From Virgisporangium ochraceum (GTDB lineage Bacteria; Actinomycetota; Actinomycetes; Mycobacteriales; Micromonosporaceae): a stretch of 43,270 nt of DNA. The DNA lies in NCBI RefSeq assembly GCF_016863655.1, contig NZ_BOPH01000012.1, positions 1 to 43,270 of the forward strand, given 5' to 3'. Within the stretch, counting starts at the first letter, position 1, and each line of letters begins with the position of its first letter. The position numbers were made by a program, and so were the translations under genes. Of the stretch, positions 33,468 to 42,681 are shown one piece after another. The notes below the pieces were generated by a model. That model was not told the origin of the DNA, made no database searches, and worked only from the letters and a program-made list of their open reading frames with translations.

Positions 33468-36466
33468 CGGAACCCCCTGATCGATCGTCCCCCGGCCGAC
33501 ACGACCGCGGCCCCCGCCAGCGCGACCGCGCTGACCACCGCCACCACCAGCAACGCGGCCGGAGACGGCCAGTACAACGCGCCGTCCGGGGCGCGGTCGG
33601 CGAACTGCGGCACGAACGGCCCGATCGTCACCCACGCCAGCACCGCCGCGAAGGTTCCGGCGACGACCGCGACCGCGACGACCCACAGATAGCCGCGCCG
33701 CGCGTACACCGCGGCGTCGCGTCGGCGCAGGCCCTGTGCGCGCAGGGCACGCAGTTCATCGGACCGGTCGGCGCGGTCGATCGCGGCAACCAGCAGAACC
33801 GCGCCGACCGCGAGCAGCAGCGCCAGCCCGCCGGTGGCGACGTGGAACCGCAGCGCCACCGCGGGACCCTGCTGGCTCAGCGCCTCCTGCGTCCTGGCCA
33901 GGCTGCGCTCGGTGCCCAGCACCAGGCCGGCGGCGCGGAGCCGGTCGAGCGCGTCGGCCGGCGCACGCGGGCCGAGCCAGACCTCGGCGTCGGTCGCCAC
34001 CGCGACGTTGCGGGCCACGCGGTCGATGAACTCGAGGTCGACGAGCGAACCCAGGGCGCCGACCCGCGGCAGCCGCGGCGAGCGTCCGACCAGGGCCGCG
34101 GGTTCGGCGCGCCGGTCGAGGCCGCTGAGGCCGGTGAGGTCGGGACGGGATCGCCCGGCGGCCAGCGCCGGCACCGGGTACACCGCGTCGGGTGGCCGGA
34201 CGCGGCCGTCGAGCGTGCCGAGGGTGCCGGCGGTGACCTCGACGGCCAACCCGTCGGCCACCCGCGAGACCGAGAGCTTGTCGACCGGGCGGGTCTGCTT
34301 CGTCGGCAGCCAGGCGGCGAGCTGCTCGGCGGTCACCAGCTCGCGATCGGGGCCGGCCTGCCCGATCCCGTGCACCACGAGCCGGACGTCGAAGTCGACC
34401 TGGCCGGGTTGGCGGACCTCCACCGACGCCAGGCGGCAGCCGGCCTCGCAGCCTCCGATGTCCGCGGTGTACGTCGCGCGGCCGGGCCGGAGCTCGCCCA
34501 GCTCGACGAGCTTCTCGGGCCGGCCGTCGCCGGTGGTCAGCGTCGCGCGGAGCGGCACGGTGGGCTGCTTGGTCAGGGTCGTCACGGTGACGTCGACGCG
34601 CAGGGCCGTCCCGGTGACGACCACCGGCTCGGCGGTGGCGGGCCGCAGCCGACGCGCCGCCTCGGCCGCCCCGATCGACGCGCCGTCGGGCCACGCCGTC
34701 ACCGCCGCCAACCGTCCGCTGTCGACAGCCACGACCGGGTCGGCCGGCATGCCGTCGGGCTGTTCGGTCATGACGACGGCCATCGCGAACCGGCCGTCGG
34801 GGTCGGCCCGCCGGGTGGCCGCGAGCAGCGCCGCGGCGGTCATCGGCGCCACCGGCACCACCCGGGGTGCGCCGAGTTCGGTGCCGGCCCGGTCGGTCCG
34901 CCGGTCGGCGCCGACGCTGGCGGCGATGACCGCGAACCCGAGCAGCGCCACCGCGACCGTGACGAACGCGAGCAGCCGCTGCGTGCCCGGCCGGCGCGCC
35001 ATCCGCAGCGCGGCGAGGGCCGCACCGAGCCGTCCCCGGCGCAGCGCCCGCCGACCGGCGCGACGGCTGACCGGCACCAGCAGGTGCGCCACCGCCAGCG
35101 CCACGGCGAGCGCCACGAGCGCCGGACCGAGCAGCGCCACGCCGGCCAGCTCCCCACCGGACGCACGCAGCTGGGCCACCGCGACCGCCGCGAGGACGAC
35201 CGTCACCACCACGGCGGTCAACGAGCCGACCGTGCGCACCCGGGGCGGCACCCGCCGGACCAGCGGCCCTACCGACGAGCGGAACAGCTGCCGCTGCGCC
35301 CACGCGCCGGCGAGCAGCGCACCGGCGACGGCCAGCGCGGCGTACCCGAGGTACCCGGTGCCGACCGGAACCGGCGCGCTCACCGGCAACGTCGCCGCGC
35401 CGAACGCCGAGACCGCGACGTGGCCGAGCACGTACCCGATCGGCGCGCCGACCAGAACGGGCACCACTGTGGGTCCGAACGCCAGCGCCCACCGCTGACC
35501 GAGCGGCAGGCCGCGCAGCGCGAACAGGCCGAACTCGGCCCGCCGCTGCTCGGTGGAGTACGCGACGGTCAGGTAGACGATGAACCAGCAGAGCAGGATC
35601 AGCGGTACCGCCGCGATCGGCACCACCCGGCCCACCAGGGCGATGCTGCTGTCGATCCGGGTGACCAGCGCCGGCACGTCGGTGATGACGGTCGCGCGCG
35701 TCGCGGTCATGCGCTGCCGGAGCTGGTCGAGGTCGGTCTGTAGGGTCGCGATCCGCGCGGGCGTGAACGTGTCGGGACCGGCGACCAGGTCGGCCGTGTA
35801 GCTGACGACCGCGTGCTCGACGAGTTCGAGGGTGGGCTCGGCGACGAACGCCGGCTCGGGCGCCGCGCGTTCGGTGCCGCCGAAGTACGTGCGGCCGGCC
35901 CAGTACGGCTCGCTCGGGTCGACCGGGTCGTAGATGCCGACCAGCGTCAGGCTGGTCCAGGTCTTACCGGCCTGCCAGCCGTCGCCGACGATGTACGTCG
36001 CGGACGCGAACGGCACCTCGGCGCCGACGTCGACACCCAGCCCTTCGGCGGTCTGCCGGCCCAGGATCACCTCCCGGGCACCCGACGGGCAGCGGCCCGC
36101 CCGGACCACCACGTGGGCGCACACATCGTCGCGGTAGGAGAAGCGCGGAATCGCGACCCGGGTGCCGAACCTGGCCGCGACGTTGTACTCCGCCGCGTAG
36201 ACCGTGGTGAACCCGGCGAGCGCGACCTGCGACTCGATCCGGGAGGTGAACTCCTGAGGGGTCCAGCGGGTGACCCCGGAATTGATCTGCACGCTGCGTT
36301 CCAGCGGAGTCGACGTGCTCACCTCGGCGTCGACCACGGCCCGCTCCGCCGTAACCCGGTAGGCCGGGCCGGCCACCGCGCCGGCCGTCGCGAGCACCGC
36401 GAGCAGCATGACGATCAGCGTCTGCGCGCGCCGGGCCGCCAGCAGCGCCAGGATCAGCGAGGTCAC
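33464..36466 (-). CDS. FtsX-like ABC permease, second
   Basis: 1000 aa from GTG 36466, overlapping the previous stop by four bases. Type VII (LolCE/MacB) architecture, doubled: one N-terminal helix, a first extracytoplasmic domain (about 35-260), FtsX helices (about 265-400), further helices about 410-520, a second extracytoplasmic domain (about 530-870) and a last FtsX bundle to the end. Cys pairs in each extracytoplasmic domain (VCAHVVVRAGRC and GGCEAGC) could form disulfides. It is a close structural paralog of the gene before it, suggesting a heterodimer. Confidence 0.9.
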   Translation of the reverse strand: MTSLILALLAARRAQTLIVMLLAVLATAGAVAGPAYRVTAERAVVDAEVSTSTPLERSVQINSGVTRWTPQEFTSRIESQVALAGFTTVYAAEYNVAARFGTRVAIPRFSYRDDVCAHVVVRAGRCPSGAREVILGRQTAEGLGVDVGAEVPFASATYIVGDGWQAGKTWTSLTLVGIYDPVDPSEPYWAGRTYFGGTERAAPEPAFVAEPTLELVEHAVVSYTADLVAGPDTFTPARIATLQTDLDQLRQRMTATRATVITDVPALVTRIDSSIALVGRVVPIAAVPLILLCWFIVYLTVAYSTEQRRAEFGLFALRGLPLGQRWALAFGPTVVPVLVGAPIGYVLGHVAVSAFGAATLPVSAPVPVGTGYLGYAALAVAGALLAGAWAQRQLFRSSVGPLVRRVPPRVRTVGSLTAVVVTVVLAAVAVAQLRASGGELAGVALLGPALVALAVALAVAHLLVPVSRRAGRRALRRGRLGAALAALRMARRPGTQRLLAFVTVAVALLGFAVIAASVGADRRTDRAGTELGAPRVVPVAPMTAAALLAATRRADPDGRFAMAVVMTEQPDGMPADPVVAVDSGRLAAVTAWPDGASIGAAEAARRLRPATAEPVVVTGTALRVDVTVTTLTKQPTVPLRATLTTGDGRPEKLVELGELRPGRATYTADIGGCEAGCRLASVEVRQPGQVDFDVRLVVHGIGQAGPDRELVTAEQLAAWLPTKQTRPVDKLSVSRVADGLAVEVTAGTLGTLDGRVRPPDAVYPVPALAAGRSRPDLTGLSGLDRRAEPAALVGRSPRLPRVGALGSLVDLEFIDRVARNVAVATDAEVWLGPRAPADALDRLRAAGLVLGTERSLARTQEALSQQGPAVALRFHVATGGLALLLAVGAVLLVAAIDRADRSDELRALRAQGLRRRDAAVYARRGYLWVVAVAVVAGTFAAVLAWVTIGPFVPQFADRAPDGALYWPSPAALLVVAVVSAVALAGAAVVSAGGRSIRGFR

Positions 36467-39400
36467 CGGTCACCTCCGCGGGCGGCGAGAACCACGGCGC
36501 CGCCGAGGACGCCGCCGAGGGCCACGGCGAGCAGCGCGATGGCCGGCCAGCCCGGGCCGGTCGGCGTCAGCAGTTCCCAGCCGTCGTCGAAGATGGGCCG
36601 GTCGCCGGCGAGCCGGTGCGCGACGAGGGCCGCCAGCACCCCGAGCGCCGTCGCCACGCCCGTGACGAGCGCGTAGCCACCGGTCACCGACCGGACCACC
36701 GCGCGGGCCGGCACCCCCTGCACGCGGAGCGCGGCCAGTTCGGCCGTGCGGACCGGGCGGTCGATGGCGGCGACGAGCACCACCGACGCGGCGGCCAGCA
36801 GCAATCCGGCCAGCGCGACGACGAGGTGCAGGCGCAGCACCGCGATTCCACCCTGGGCCGCGTACCGGTCGGTGGCGTCCGCCAGGGTGTCGGTCCGGAG
36901 GATCTCCAGTCCCTCGGCGCGCAGCCGCTCGACGAGACCGGCGGGGGCGCCGTCGGCGAGCCACACCTCGCGGACGCCGTCGACACCGACGAGCAGCCGG
37001 TCGGCGTACTCGAGGTCGACGACGAGTCCCCGGGTGCCGATGCGGGGCAGCACGGCCGGCGTGGCGATCCGCCGCAGCGGGATCCCACCGGCGCCGAGCA
37101 GTTCGCCGGGCTGTCCGCCGGCCCGCCGCACCTCGCCCCGCGCGTCGTTGATCACCACGGGCAGCGGCAGCGGCGCGTCGACCACCTCCAGTCGCAGCGG
37201 GTCGGGGACGCCCGGCCGGACCTGGGTGGAGGACTCGCCGGGAACCGACTCGCCCTGCTGCACGACGCGGTCCATCCGCAGCGCGAGACCGTCACCGGCG
37301 TTGCTGGCCAGGAGGAACGGCTTGCGGGAGATGAGCGGCTGGCGCCAGCGGGCGAGGTCGGCGAAGCCCTTCCCGTCGATGAGCGGCGCGGGCGGATCGA
37401 GCTGGCCGAGCCGGTGCAGCACCACGGGGTCGGTGCCCTCGGAGCCGCCGATCAGCTCCAACCCGACCAGCCGGCAGCCGTGGCCGGCGCAGCCCGGTGT
37501 GTCGGCGCGGACGGTGTGCCGCCCCGGCCCCGGCGTCTCGAGGAGCGCGGTGACCCGGTTGCCCCGCGGGCCGACCAGCAACGCCGCGACCGTGATCCGC
37601 ACCGGCGGGTCGGCCAACGGGGCCGTGACGTCGAGCTCGAGCGCACCGCCCGCCGCGACGACCGGCGCGCCGGCGGCCGGCCGCAGCCACGCCGCCAGGT
37701 CACCCGGCTCGACGCCCTGGCCGGCGCCGCCGCCCGTGGGCCACCCGGCGACCGCCACCAGGCGGGTCGAGTCGACCGCGACCACCGGCCACGCGTCGGC
37801 CGAGGAGCCGGTGCTGCCGACCACCACCGCCATCGCGTGCCGGCCGCCCGGGTCGGCGGCACGCACCGCCGTGAGCAGGTGCGCGGCGCTCTCCGCGCCG
37901 ACCGTCAGCACCCGGTGGGCGCCGAGGTCGAGCGCGGCCCGGTCGGCCCGGGTGGAGGCGCCCGTCGCCCATCCGAGGGTCGCGGTGACCAGCAGCGCCG
38001 ACGCCGTGACCAGCAGCGCCGCCAGCCGCCGCGCACCCGGCCGCCGGGCCAGGTCGAGCAGCGCGAGACCGGTCGACAGCCGGCCGGCGCCGAACGCCCG
38101 CCGGGCCGCCACGGCCGCGGTCGGCACCAGCAGGCGCGTACCGGTCAGGGCGACGGCCAGCGCGACCAGCACCGGCACGAACAGCGTGAGACCGGCGGCG
38201 GCCGGATCGTCGTCGGGCGCGGAACGCACCTGGTAGACGGCCGCGAGCGCCAGCGTGGCGACCAGGATCTCCGCGACACCGGCCCGCCACCCGCCCTGCC
38301 GGGCCGGCACCCGGCGCAGCAGGTCGACGACGGGTTCGCGCAGCATGCGCCGCTCGGCGACGAACGCGATCGCGAGCGAGCCGAACACGGTCAGGAGAGC
38401 GGCACCGAGGCCGCCGAGCAGCACGTACCGGTCGGACACGACCAGTTCCGGCTGCGCCTCCGCGCGTCCCAGAGCGCTTTTGACCTGACCCCGCAGCGCG
38501 ACCGCCGCCACCACACCGACCACGGCGCCGGCCACGATCGGCACCGCCGACCGCCCGACGGCCAGCGCGGTGACGCGGCCGCGCGGCACCCCGCGCAGCT
38601 TGAGCAGGCCGACGTCGGGCCGCCACGCGGCACCGGCGTGCCGGACCGCGAGACCGAGCGCGAACCAGCACAGGAGCAGCAGGGTGAACCCGGCGACCGG
38701 AACGCCGGCGGCGATCACCCGGCGGTTGATCGTGACCCGGTCGGCGAGCGCGTCGAGCCTGGTGTCGATGTCGTAGCCGTCGCGGGCGAGCCGGTTCAGG
38801 CGCGAACCCACGGCACGGGCGTCGACCAACGCTTCGATACCGGAGAACAGCTCCGGGGTGGCCCGCGCCTCGGCGTGGACGCGCGCGTCGGTCGACTTGA
38901 GCAGCGTGATCGTGCCGGCGGTGGCGAAGACCGGCTCGCCGCGGATGAGCCCGCCACCCGCCCAGAACGGGTCGTCGGGGTCGCCGCCCTGGTAGCGGCC
39001 GACGACCGTGACCCGGATCGGGGTGCCCCGGTTGGGCGAGTAGGTGGCCTGGGAACCGACGTCGACGCCGAGGCCGGCGGCCATCCGGTGGGAGATCATG
39101 ACCTCCCGGTCGCCCCGGGGGCAGGACCCGGTGATCCGCAGCCGCTCGCACACCCCTTCGCGGACCGCGATGTCGCGGTCGACGCTGGCGTCCGGACCGG
39201 TGCCCAACCTGCCGGTCGTGTACGCGCTCACCACCACGCGCAGCCCCGGCCGGTCCAGCGAACCGCCGACCGCGGCCTCGGCGGCACGGACCTCCCGCCC
39301 GATGTCGGCCGCGGGAATCTCCTTCGACACGGTGACCTGGCGCAGGCTCGGCGGTGCCGAGTCGACGGCCGCCGACGTGCCGACCTCGGCGGCGCCGACC

Positions 39401-39510
39401 AGGTAGGTGGGCACGGCCGCGGCCATCCCGGCGGCGAGCGCGGCCAGCACGGCAACCGCGGCCACCTGCGCGGGATGACGTCGGAGGGCGGCCAGGACGA
39501 TGCGGAACAT
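36463..39510 (-). CDS. FtsX-like ABC permease, first
   Basis: 1015 aa from ATG 39510. It has the same plan as its downstream paralog: a start helix (LAALAAGMAAAVPTYLVG), an extracytoplasmic domain with VCERLRITGSC, FtsX helices at about 265-390, more at about 410-520, a second extracytoplasmic domain with TPGCAGHGC, and a terminal bundle. Such permeases move lipids, peptides or lipoproteins mechanically, driven by a cytoplasmic ATPase. It starts three bases after the first ATPase stop. No HlyD-like adaptor is in the operon. Confidence 0.9.
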   Translation of the reverse strand: MFRIVLAALRRHPAQVAAVAVLAALAAGMAAAVPTYLVGAAEVGTSAAVDSAPPSLRQVTVSKEIPAADIGREVRAAEAAVGGSLDRPGLRVVVSAYTTGRLGTGPDASVDRDIAVREGVCERLRITGSCPRGDREVMISHRMAAGLGVDVGSQATYSPNRGTPIRVTVVGRYQGGDPDDPFWAGGGLIRGEPVFATAGTITLLKSTDARVHAEARATPELFSGIEALVDARAVGSRLNRLARDGYDIDTRLDALADRVTINRRVIAAGVPVAGFTLLLLCWFALGLAVRHAGAAWRPDVGLLKLRGVPRGRVTALAVGRSAVPIVAGAVVGVVAAVALRGQVKSALGRAEAQPELVVSDRYVLLGGLGAALLTVFGSLAIAFVAERRMLREPVVDLLRRVPARQGGWRAGVAEILVATLALAAVYQVRSAPDDDPAAAGLTLFVPVLVALAVALTGTRLLVPTAAVAARRAFGAGRLSTGLALLDLARRPGARRLAALLVTASALLVTATLGWATGASTRADRAALDLGAHRVLTVGAESAAHLLTAVRAADPGGRHAMAVVVGSTGSSADAWPVVAVDSTRLVAVAGWPTGGGAGQGVEPGDLAAWLRPAAGAPVVAAGGALELDVTAPLADPPVRITVAALLVGPRGNRVTALLETPGPGRHTVRADTPGCAGHGCRLVGLELIGGSEGTDPVVLHRLGQLDPPAPLIDGKGFADLARWRQPLISRKPFLLASNAGDGLALRMDRVVQQGESVPGESSTQVRPGVPDPLRLEVVDAPLPLPVVINDARGEVRRAGGQPGELLGAGGIPLRRIATPAVLPRIGTRGLVVDLEYADRLLVGVDGVREVWLADGAPAGLVERLRAEGLEILRTDTLADATDRYAAQGGIAVLRLHLVVALAGLLLAAASVVLVAAIDRPVRTAELAALRVQGVPARAVVRSVTGGYALVTGVATALGVLAALVAHRLAGDRPIFDDGWELLTPTGPGWPAIALLAVALGGVLGGAVVLAARGGDR

Positions 39511-39513
39511 CCG

Positions 39514-40161
39514 CTACCGCCCCTTGAAGGTGGCTCGGCCGTCGCTGAGGTGGACCTCGGCGTCGCACGCCGCCGCGGCCTCGGGGTCGTGCGTGGCCAG
39601 CACCACGGCCGCTCCCCGCTTCGCCTCGCCCTGCAGTAGCTCGATGACGCGTTGCCGGTTGCCGGCGTCGAGCTCGCTGGTGACCTCGTCGGCGAGCAGC
39701 ACGTTGCCGCCCAGCGCCAGGCCCCGGGCGATCGCGGTGCGTTGCTGCTGGCCGCCGGACAACTCCTCCACGAGCTGGTCGGCCTGGCCCGACAGCCCCA
39801 GCTTGTCGAGCGCGATCGCCGTGTCGCGGCGGGCCTCCGCCGGCGTATGGCCGCGCGCGATCAGCACCACCTGCAGGTTCTCCTGCGCGGTGAGGATCGG
39901 CGCCAGGCCGTTGTCCTGCGGGATCAGCACGATGCCGTGTGCGACGGCCCGGTCGCGGTCGTGCAGCGCGGCGCCGTCGATGGTCACCGTTCCGCTGCGC
40001 GGCGCGAGGAGACCGGCGAGAGCGGACAGCAGCGTGGTCTTGCCCGCGCCCGACGGACCGGTGACGGCGAGCAGCCGGCCCGGCTCGACCGTCAGGGTCA
40101 CCTCGGACAGCACCGGATCGGCCTGCCCGTAAGCCAACGTCGCCCCCGTGAGCGTCAGCAT
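39514..40161 (-). CDS. ABC ATP-binding protein, LolD type
   Basis: 215 aa. A minimal ATPase with all motifs: Walker A GPSGAGKTT, Q-loop IPQDNGL, canonical signature LSGGQQQRT, Walker B NVLLADEVTSELD and H-loop ATHDP. It starts two bases after the small monooxygenase-fold gene and ends three bases before the first permease. It is the canonical partner of the degenerate ATPase at the end of the same operon. Confidence 0.93.
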   Translation of the reverse strand: MLTLTGATLAYGQADPVLSEVTLTVEPGRLLAVTGPSGAGKTTLLSALAGLLAPRSGTVTIDGAALHDRDRAVAHGIVLIPQDNGLAPILTAQENLQVVLIARGHTPAEARRDTAIALDKLGLSGQADQLVEELSGGQQQRTAIARGLALGGNVLLADEVTSELDAGNRQRVIELLQGEAKRGAAVVLATHDPEAAAACDAEVHLSDGRATFKGR

Positions 40162-40163
40162 GG

Positions 40164-40451
40164 CTAGATGTCGGCGTAGTGCTCGACGTGCGGGGCACCT
40201 GCGAAGTACGGGCCGATCAACCGGCGCCACTCGGGAAAGCTCGGCGACCCGCGGAAGTTCACCTCGTGCGCCTCCACCGAGTCCCACTCGACCAGCAGGA
40301 CGAACCGGCTGGGTGACTCGATGCCGCGCGTCATGCGGACCGAACGGCAGCCGGGCGTACCGGTCACCAGATGCCGGGCTGTCTTGTAGGCGGAAGCGAA
40401 GTCCTCCTCCTGCCCGGGGGTGACGTCGATCAGAGCGACCTCGAGAACCAT
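40164..40451 (-). CDS. Antibiotic-biosynthesis-monooxygenase-fold protein
   Basis: 95 aa ferredoxin-like ABM protein: VLEVALIDVTPGQEEDFASAYK, GCRSVRMTRGIESPSRFVLLVEWDSVEAHEVNFRGS with the typical strand/helix order, then FPEWRRLIGPYFAGAPHVEHY. Family members cleave or oxidise small aromatic compounds, or are inactive scaffold proteins; no metal or cofactor site is obvious. It is the first gene of the ABC operon, which is unusual company and may link a small-molecule step to export. Confidence 0.85.
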   Translation of the reverse strand: MVLEVALIDVTPGQEEDFASAYKTARHLVTGTPGCRSVRMTRGIESPSRFVLLVEWDSVEAHEVNFRGSPSFPEWRRLIGPYFAGAPHVEHYADI

Positions 40452-40534
40452 GGCGGACAGCGTTCCATAGAGGTGCGTTTCGGCCGAAGGTCCGAGACTG
40501 ATTCGTTGATTTTCCGCCGGACTCAGGTAGCAAA

Positions 40535-41203
40535 GTGGACAATCGGGACGTGGCGACGGTGGAGGAGTCGTGGACGCGGATCGTGACCTGGCTGGGCGAC
40601 GCCGCTCCGGCGACGGCCACCGGTCTCCGGTCCACGACACGCGGCCACGCCACGGCGGACCGCGCGCTCGACCGCGCAGCGGTGGAGCGGGCGCTCGACC
40701 GGCCGCTGACGCCCGACCTGGCCGAGTGGTGGTCGCTGGCCGGCGACGCCAGCGGCGCCGAGCGGCTGATCCCGCTCGAACACACGCCCCTGTCGGTGGC
40801 CGCCGCGCTGGAGGTCCGGCGCGAGCGGCTCGACCAGCACCTGCGCCGCGGCGAGTCCATTGTGGACGGCGAAGCCGGCGAACCCAGCCGCGGCTTCCAG
40901 AGCGCGTTCGTGCCGATCGCCGGCGACGGCCACGGCCGGTACCTGTTCGTCGACCTGCGCGGCGGCCCCTTGCACGGCTGCGTGGGTGAGTGGGACGACG
41001 TCGGCAGCTTCGTCGACGTCATCTCCTGGCCGTCGGTGGCCGAGATGCTGGGAGACGTCGCCGACGCCCTGGTGCACGGCGTGCCCGCGCTCACCTTCCA
41101 CGCGGCCGGGCGCCTGCGGCACAACGCCTGCCACCCCGAGGTCCCGGTGCTCACCTGCCGCGCCGCGGTGACCCCTACCGGTCACCTGACCTGGGCCACC
41201 TGA
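40535..41203 (+). CDS. SMI1/KNR4-like protein
   Basis: 222 aa. The pattern is that of SMI1/KNR4 domains: an N-terminal helix with VEESWTRIVTWLG, RPLTPDLAEWWSLAGDASG, IPLEHTPLSVAAAL, FVPIAGDGHGRYLFVDLRGG and GCVGEWDDVGSF. Bacterial members often act as immunity proteins for contact or secreted toxins, but many are lone regulators of unknown role. I see no toxin gene beside it. It may start at GTG 40535 or at GTG 40550. Confidence 0.82.
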   Translation: MDNRDVATVEESWTRIVTWLGDAAPATATGLRSTTRGHATADRALDRAAVERALDRPLTPDLAEWWSLAGDASGAERLIPLEHTPLSVAAALEVRRERLDQHLRRGESIVDGEAGEPSRGFQSAFVPIAGDGHGRYLFVDLRGGPLHGCVGEWDDVGSFVDVISWPSVAEMLGDVADALVHGVPALTFHAAGRLRHNACHPEVPVLTCRAAVTPTGHLTWAT

Positions 41204-41207
41204 GAGC

Positions 41208-41213
41208 TACGGT
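41208..41213 (+). promoter_or_regulatory. Leaderless-type -10 box of the glutaredoxin gene
   Basis: TACGGT ends six bases before ATG 41220, and it sits just after the stop of the SMI1-like gene. Confidence 0.4.
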
Positions 41214-41219
41214 CGTTCC

Positions 41220-41453
41220 ATGGAGGTGGTCGTGTACGCCCGGCCGGGCTGTCCGTTCTGCTTCATGCTCCGGCGCGGCCTACGCAAACGGAAAATCGAG
41301 TTCACCGAGGTCGACATCTGGAAGGACCCGGCGGCCGCGGCAACGGTCCGAGCCGTGGCCAACGGCAACGAAACCGTCCCGACGGTGCACGTGGCGGGCC
41401 AGTGGCTGGTCAACCCGAAGGCCGACGTCGTGGCCGAACTGGCCCGCTCGTGA
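41220..41453 (+). CDS. Glutaredoxin-like protein
   Basis: 77 aa thioredoxin-fold protein. The active site is CPFC at residues 11-14 (YARPGCPFC), followed by the family's FTEVDIWKDP, the cis-proline region TVPTVHV and GQWLVNP. In actinomycetes such proteins (mycoredoxins) use mycothiol, and this one is a plausible member, though mycoredoxin-1 has CGYC. It reduces mixed disulfides in the cytoplasm. It starts 17 bases after the SMI1-like gene ends. Confidence 0.9.
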   Translation: MEVVVYARPGCPFCFMLRRGLRKRKIEFTEVDIWKDPAAAATVRAVANGNETVPTVHVAGQWLVNPKADVVAELARS

Positions 41454-41522
41454 GCGCGCGGCGAGTTCCAATGTCAAACCCACTACGAGCCGACCCCCAC
41501 CGCCCGGTACCCTGACAGCCGC

Positions 41523-41594
41523 GGGCTGCTAGCTCAATGGCAGAGCTGTGGACTTTTAATCCATAGGTTCGGGGTTCGAGTCCCCGGCGGCCCA
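41523..41594 (+). tRNA. tRNA-Lys (UUU anticodon)
   Basis: GGGCTGC (41523-41529) pairs with GCGGCCC (41587-41593), with one G-U. The anticodon stem GTGGA/TCCAT encloses CTTTTAA, with TTT at 41555-41557. The T arm is CGGGG-TTCGAGT-CCCCG. The discriminator is A, and CCA is not encoded. The region just downstream is gene-poor. Confidence 0.95.
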
Positions 41595-41897
41595 CCGATT
41601 GACCTGCGGAAACGCGGGCATCGTACGTAAAGGGCCGAGTGCTGCGCGTCCGAGTCGCCGATGCGGAGGTCGGCGCACGGAGGCCATCGCCTTCGTGTCT
41701 CGTCGAGGACGATGCCGGCAGCTTCGCGCCTGGCGCAAGCTCGCCGGATGCCACCGTTCAGGCTCGGGCCGCGCCACGGTCGCGCGTGGGCTCGAGCGCC
41801 GCTTCGATCTGATCTGGACCCACCCTCACGCTGCCCGGTACCTCGCTCGTCACGAAGCGGACGATCTGCAAGGTGGAGCGAGACCGGTGGTCGCGGA
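41595..41897. other. Gene-free stretch after tRNA-Lys
   Basis: About 300 bases. The open frames here show no coding bias. A hairpin at about 41716-41748 (CCGGC-AGCTT-CGCGCC against GGCGC-AAGCT-CGCCGG, two bulges) lies downstream of the minus-strand cassette and could end it. I found no copy of the tRNA 3' end that would mark an integration. Confidence 0.5.
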
Positions 41898-42356
41898 CTA
41901 CTTGCCGTCGTAGGCCTCGAGGCCGTCCAGGATGCTGTCGAGATAGTCGGTCCAGTTCTGGTTGTTCTTCAGGAAGGACGCCAGGAGCCACGCCCCCACA
42001 AGGAAGACCAGAACCGAGATCTGCTCCGGTGGAAGCACGTCCTCGACCGGAGACCGATTCGCCAGGGCCTCCAGGAACGGTGTCACCGCCGCGGGGTCCG
42101 GCACGGCCCACTTCTCCATCTCGCAGAATTCCCTGCCGAGCTCACGGAGCTGCGCGCCGTCAGGCTTGGCGCCCTGGTGGATATCAAGGAGAGCGTAGGT
42201 ATCTATGACCAGGGCCAGATGTACAGATTCGCTCGCGACGCTGTCGTCCGCCGACCCTATGGCAGTGAGCGCGGCACGGAACCGGTCCGCATCGCGGGCC
42301 ACCGCGGCGCCGAATGCCTCCCGAACCAGCGGTTCGATCCGGCCGTCAATCCTCAT
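41898..42356 (-). CDS. Hypothetical 152-aa protein of the terminal cassette
   Basis: 152 aa from ATG 42356. It begins MRIDGRIEPLVREAFGAAVARDADRF, then an acidic-helical middle (LALVIDTYALLDIHQG, EFCEMEKWAVP) and a hydrophobic segment ISVLVFLVGAWLLASFL before NNQNWTDYLDSILDGLEAYDG. I recall similar small actinobacterial proteins but no function. Its start overlaps by 11 bases the end of the open frame upstream, implying co-translation. Confidence 0.75.
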   Translation of the reverse strand: MRIDGRIEPLVREAFGAAVARDADRFRAALTAIGSADDSVASESVHLALVIDTYALLDIHQGAKPDGAQLRELGREFCEMEKWAVPDPAAVTPFLEALANRSPVEDVLPPEQISVLVFLVGAWLLASFLKNNQNWTDYLDSILDGLEAYDGK

Positions 42357-42681
42357 GCGGTTGCCCTTCTCCGTCGTTGCGCTCGCGCCGTCGCGCTTCG
42401 AGTTTGGTCTTTACGGCTTGCCAAGCGGTGACGCCCAGGATGACGACGGCGCCAGTGATGTTAGCCGGCCGGGGCATCTCCATAGCCGCCCCGACGACCC
42501 CCCAACCCGCCGCGCCCAGCCCGCCACCCAGGCCGATGTTTTCGGCACTCAGCCGTTGCCGCCGCGGCCGAGTGGGCTGGCCCTGCTGGTCGTCGCGGCC
42601 TGAAGGCGAGGGCCTCGGTCCAGACGGCGTCGGAGATCCCCGCGCCCGGTTCGCGCCCGACCCGGCCGAGTTACCAGCCCT
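42346..42681 (-). pseudogene. Continuation frame with two membrane segments and no start codon
   Basis: 112 codons, in the same frame as the gene at 42682-42942 and separated from it only by that gene's TGA. It encodes a Pro/Arg/Ser/Gln-rich linker, then ENIGLGGGLGAAGWGVVGAA and NITGAVVILGVTAWQAVK, two likely membrane helices, and a charged KLEARRRER tail. There is no ATG, GTG or TTG before the first helix; the first ATG is inside that helix. It is either the cut-off second half of one ancestral gene, a readthrough product, or a gene with an unusual start. Confidence 0.55.

Noticed and set aside
41599..41913. Plus-strand open frame after tRNA-Lys
   Set aside because: It resembles no family and lacks coding bias; it overlaps the 3' end of the minus-strand cassette.
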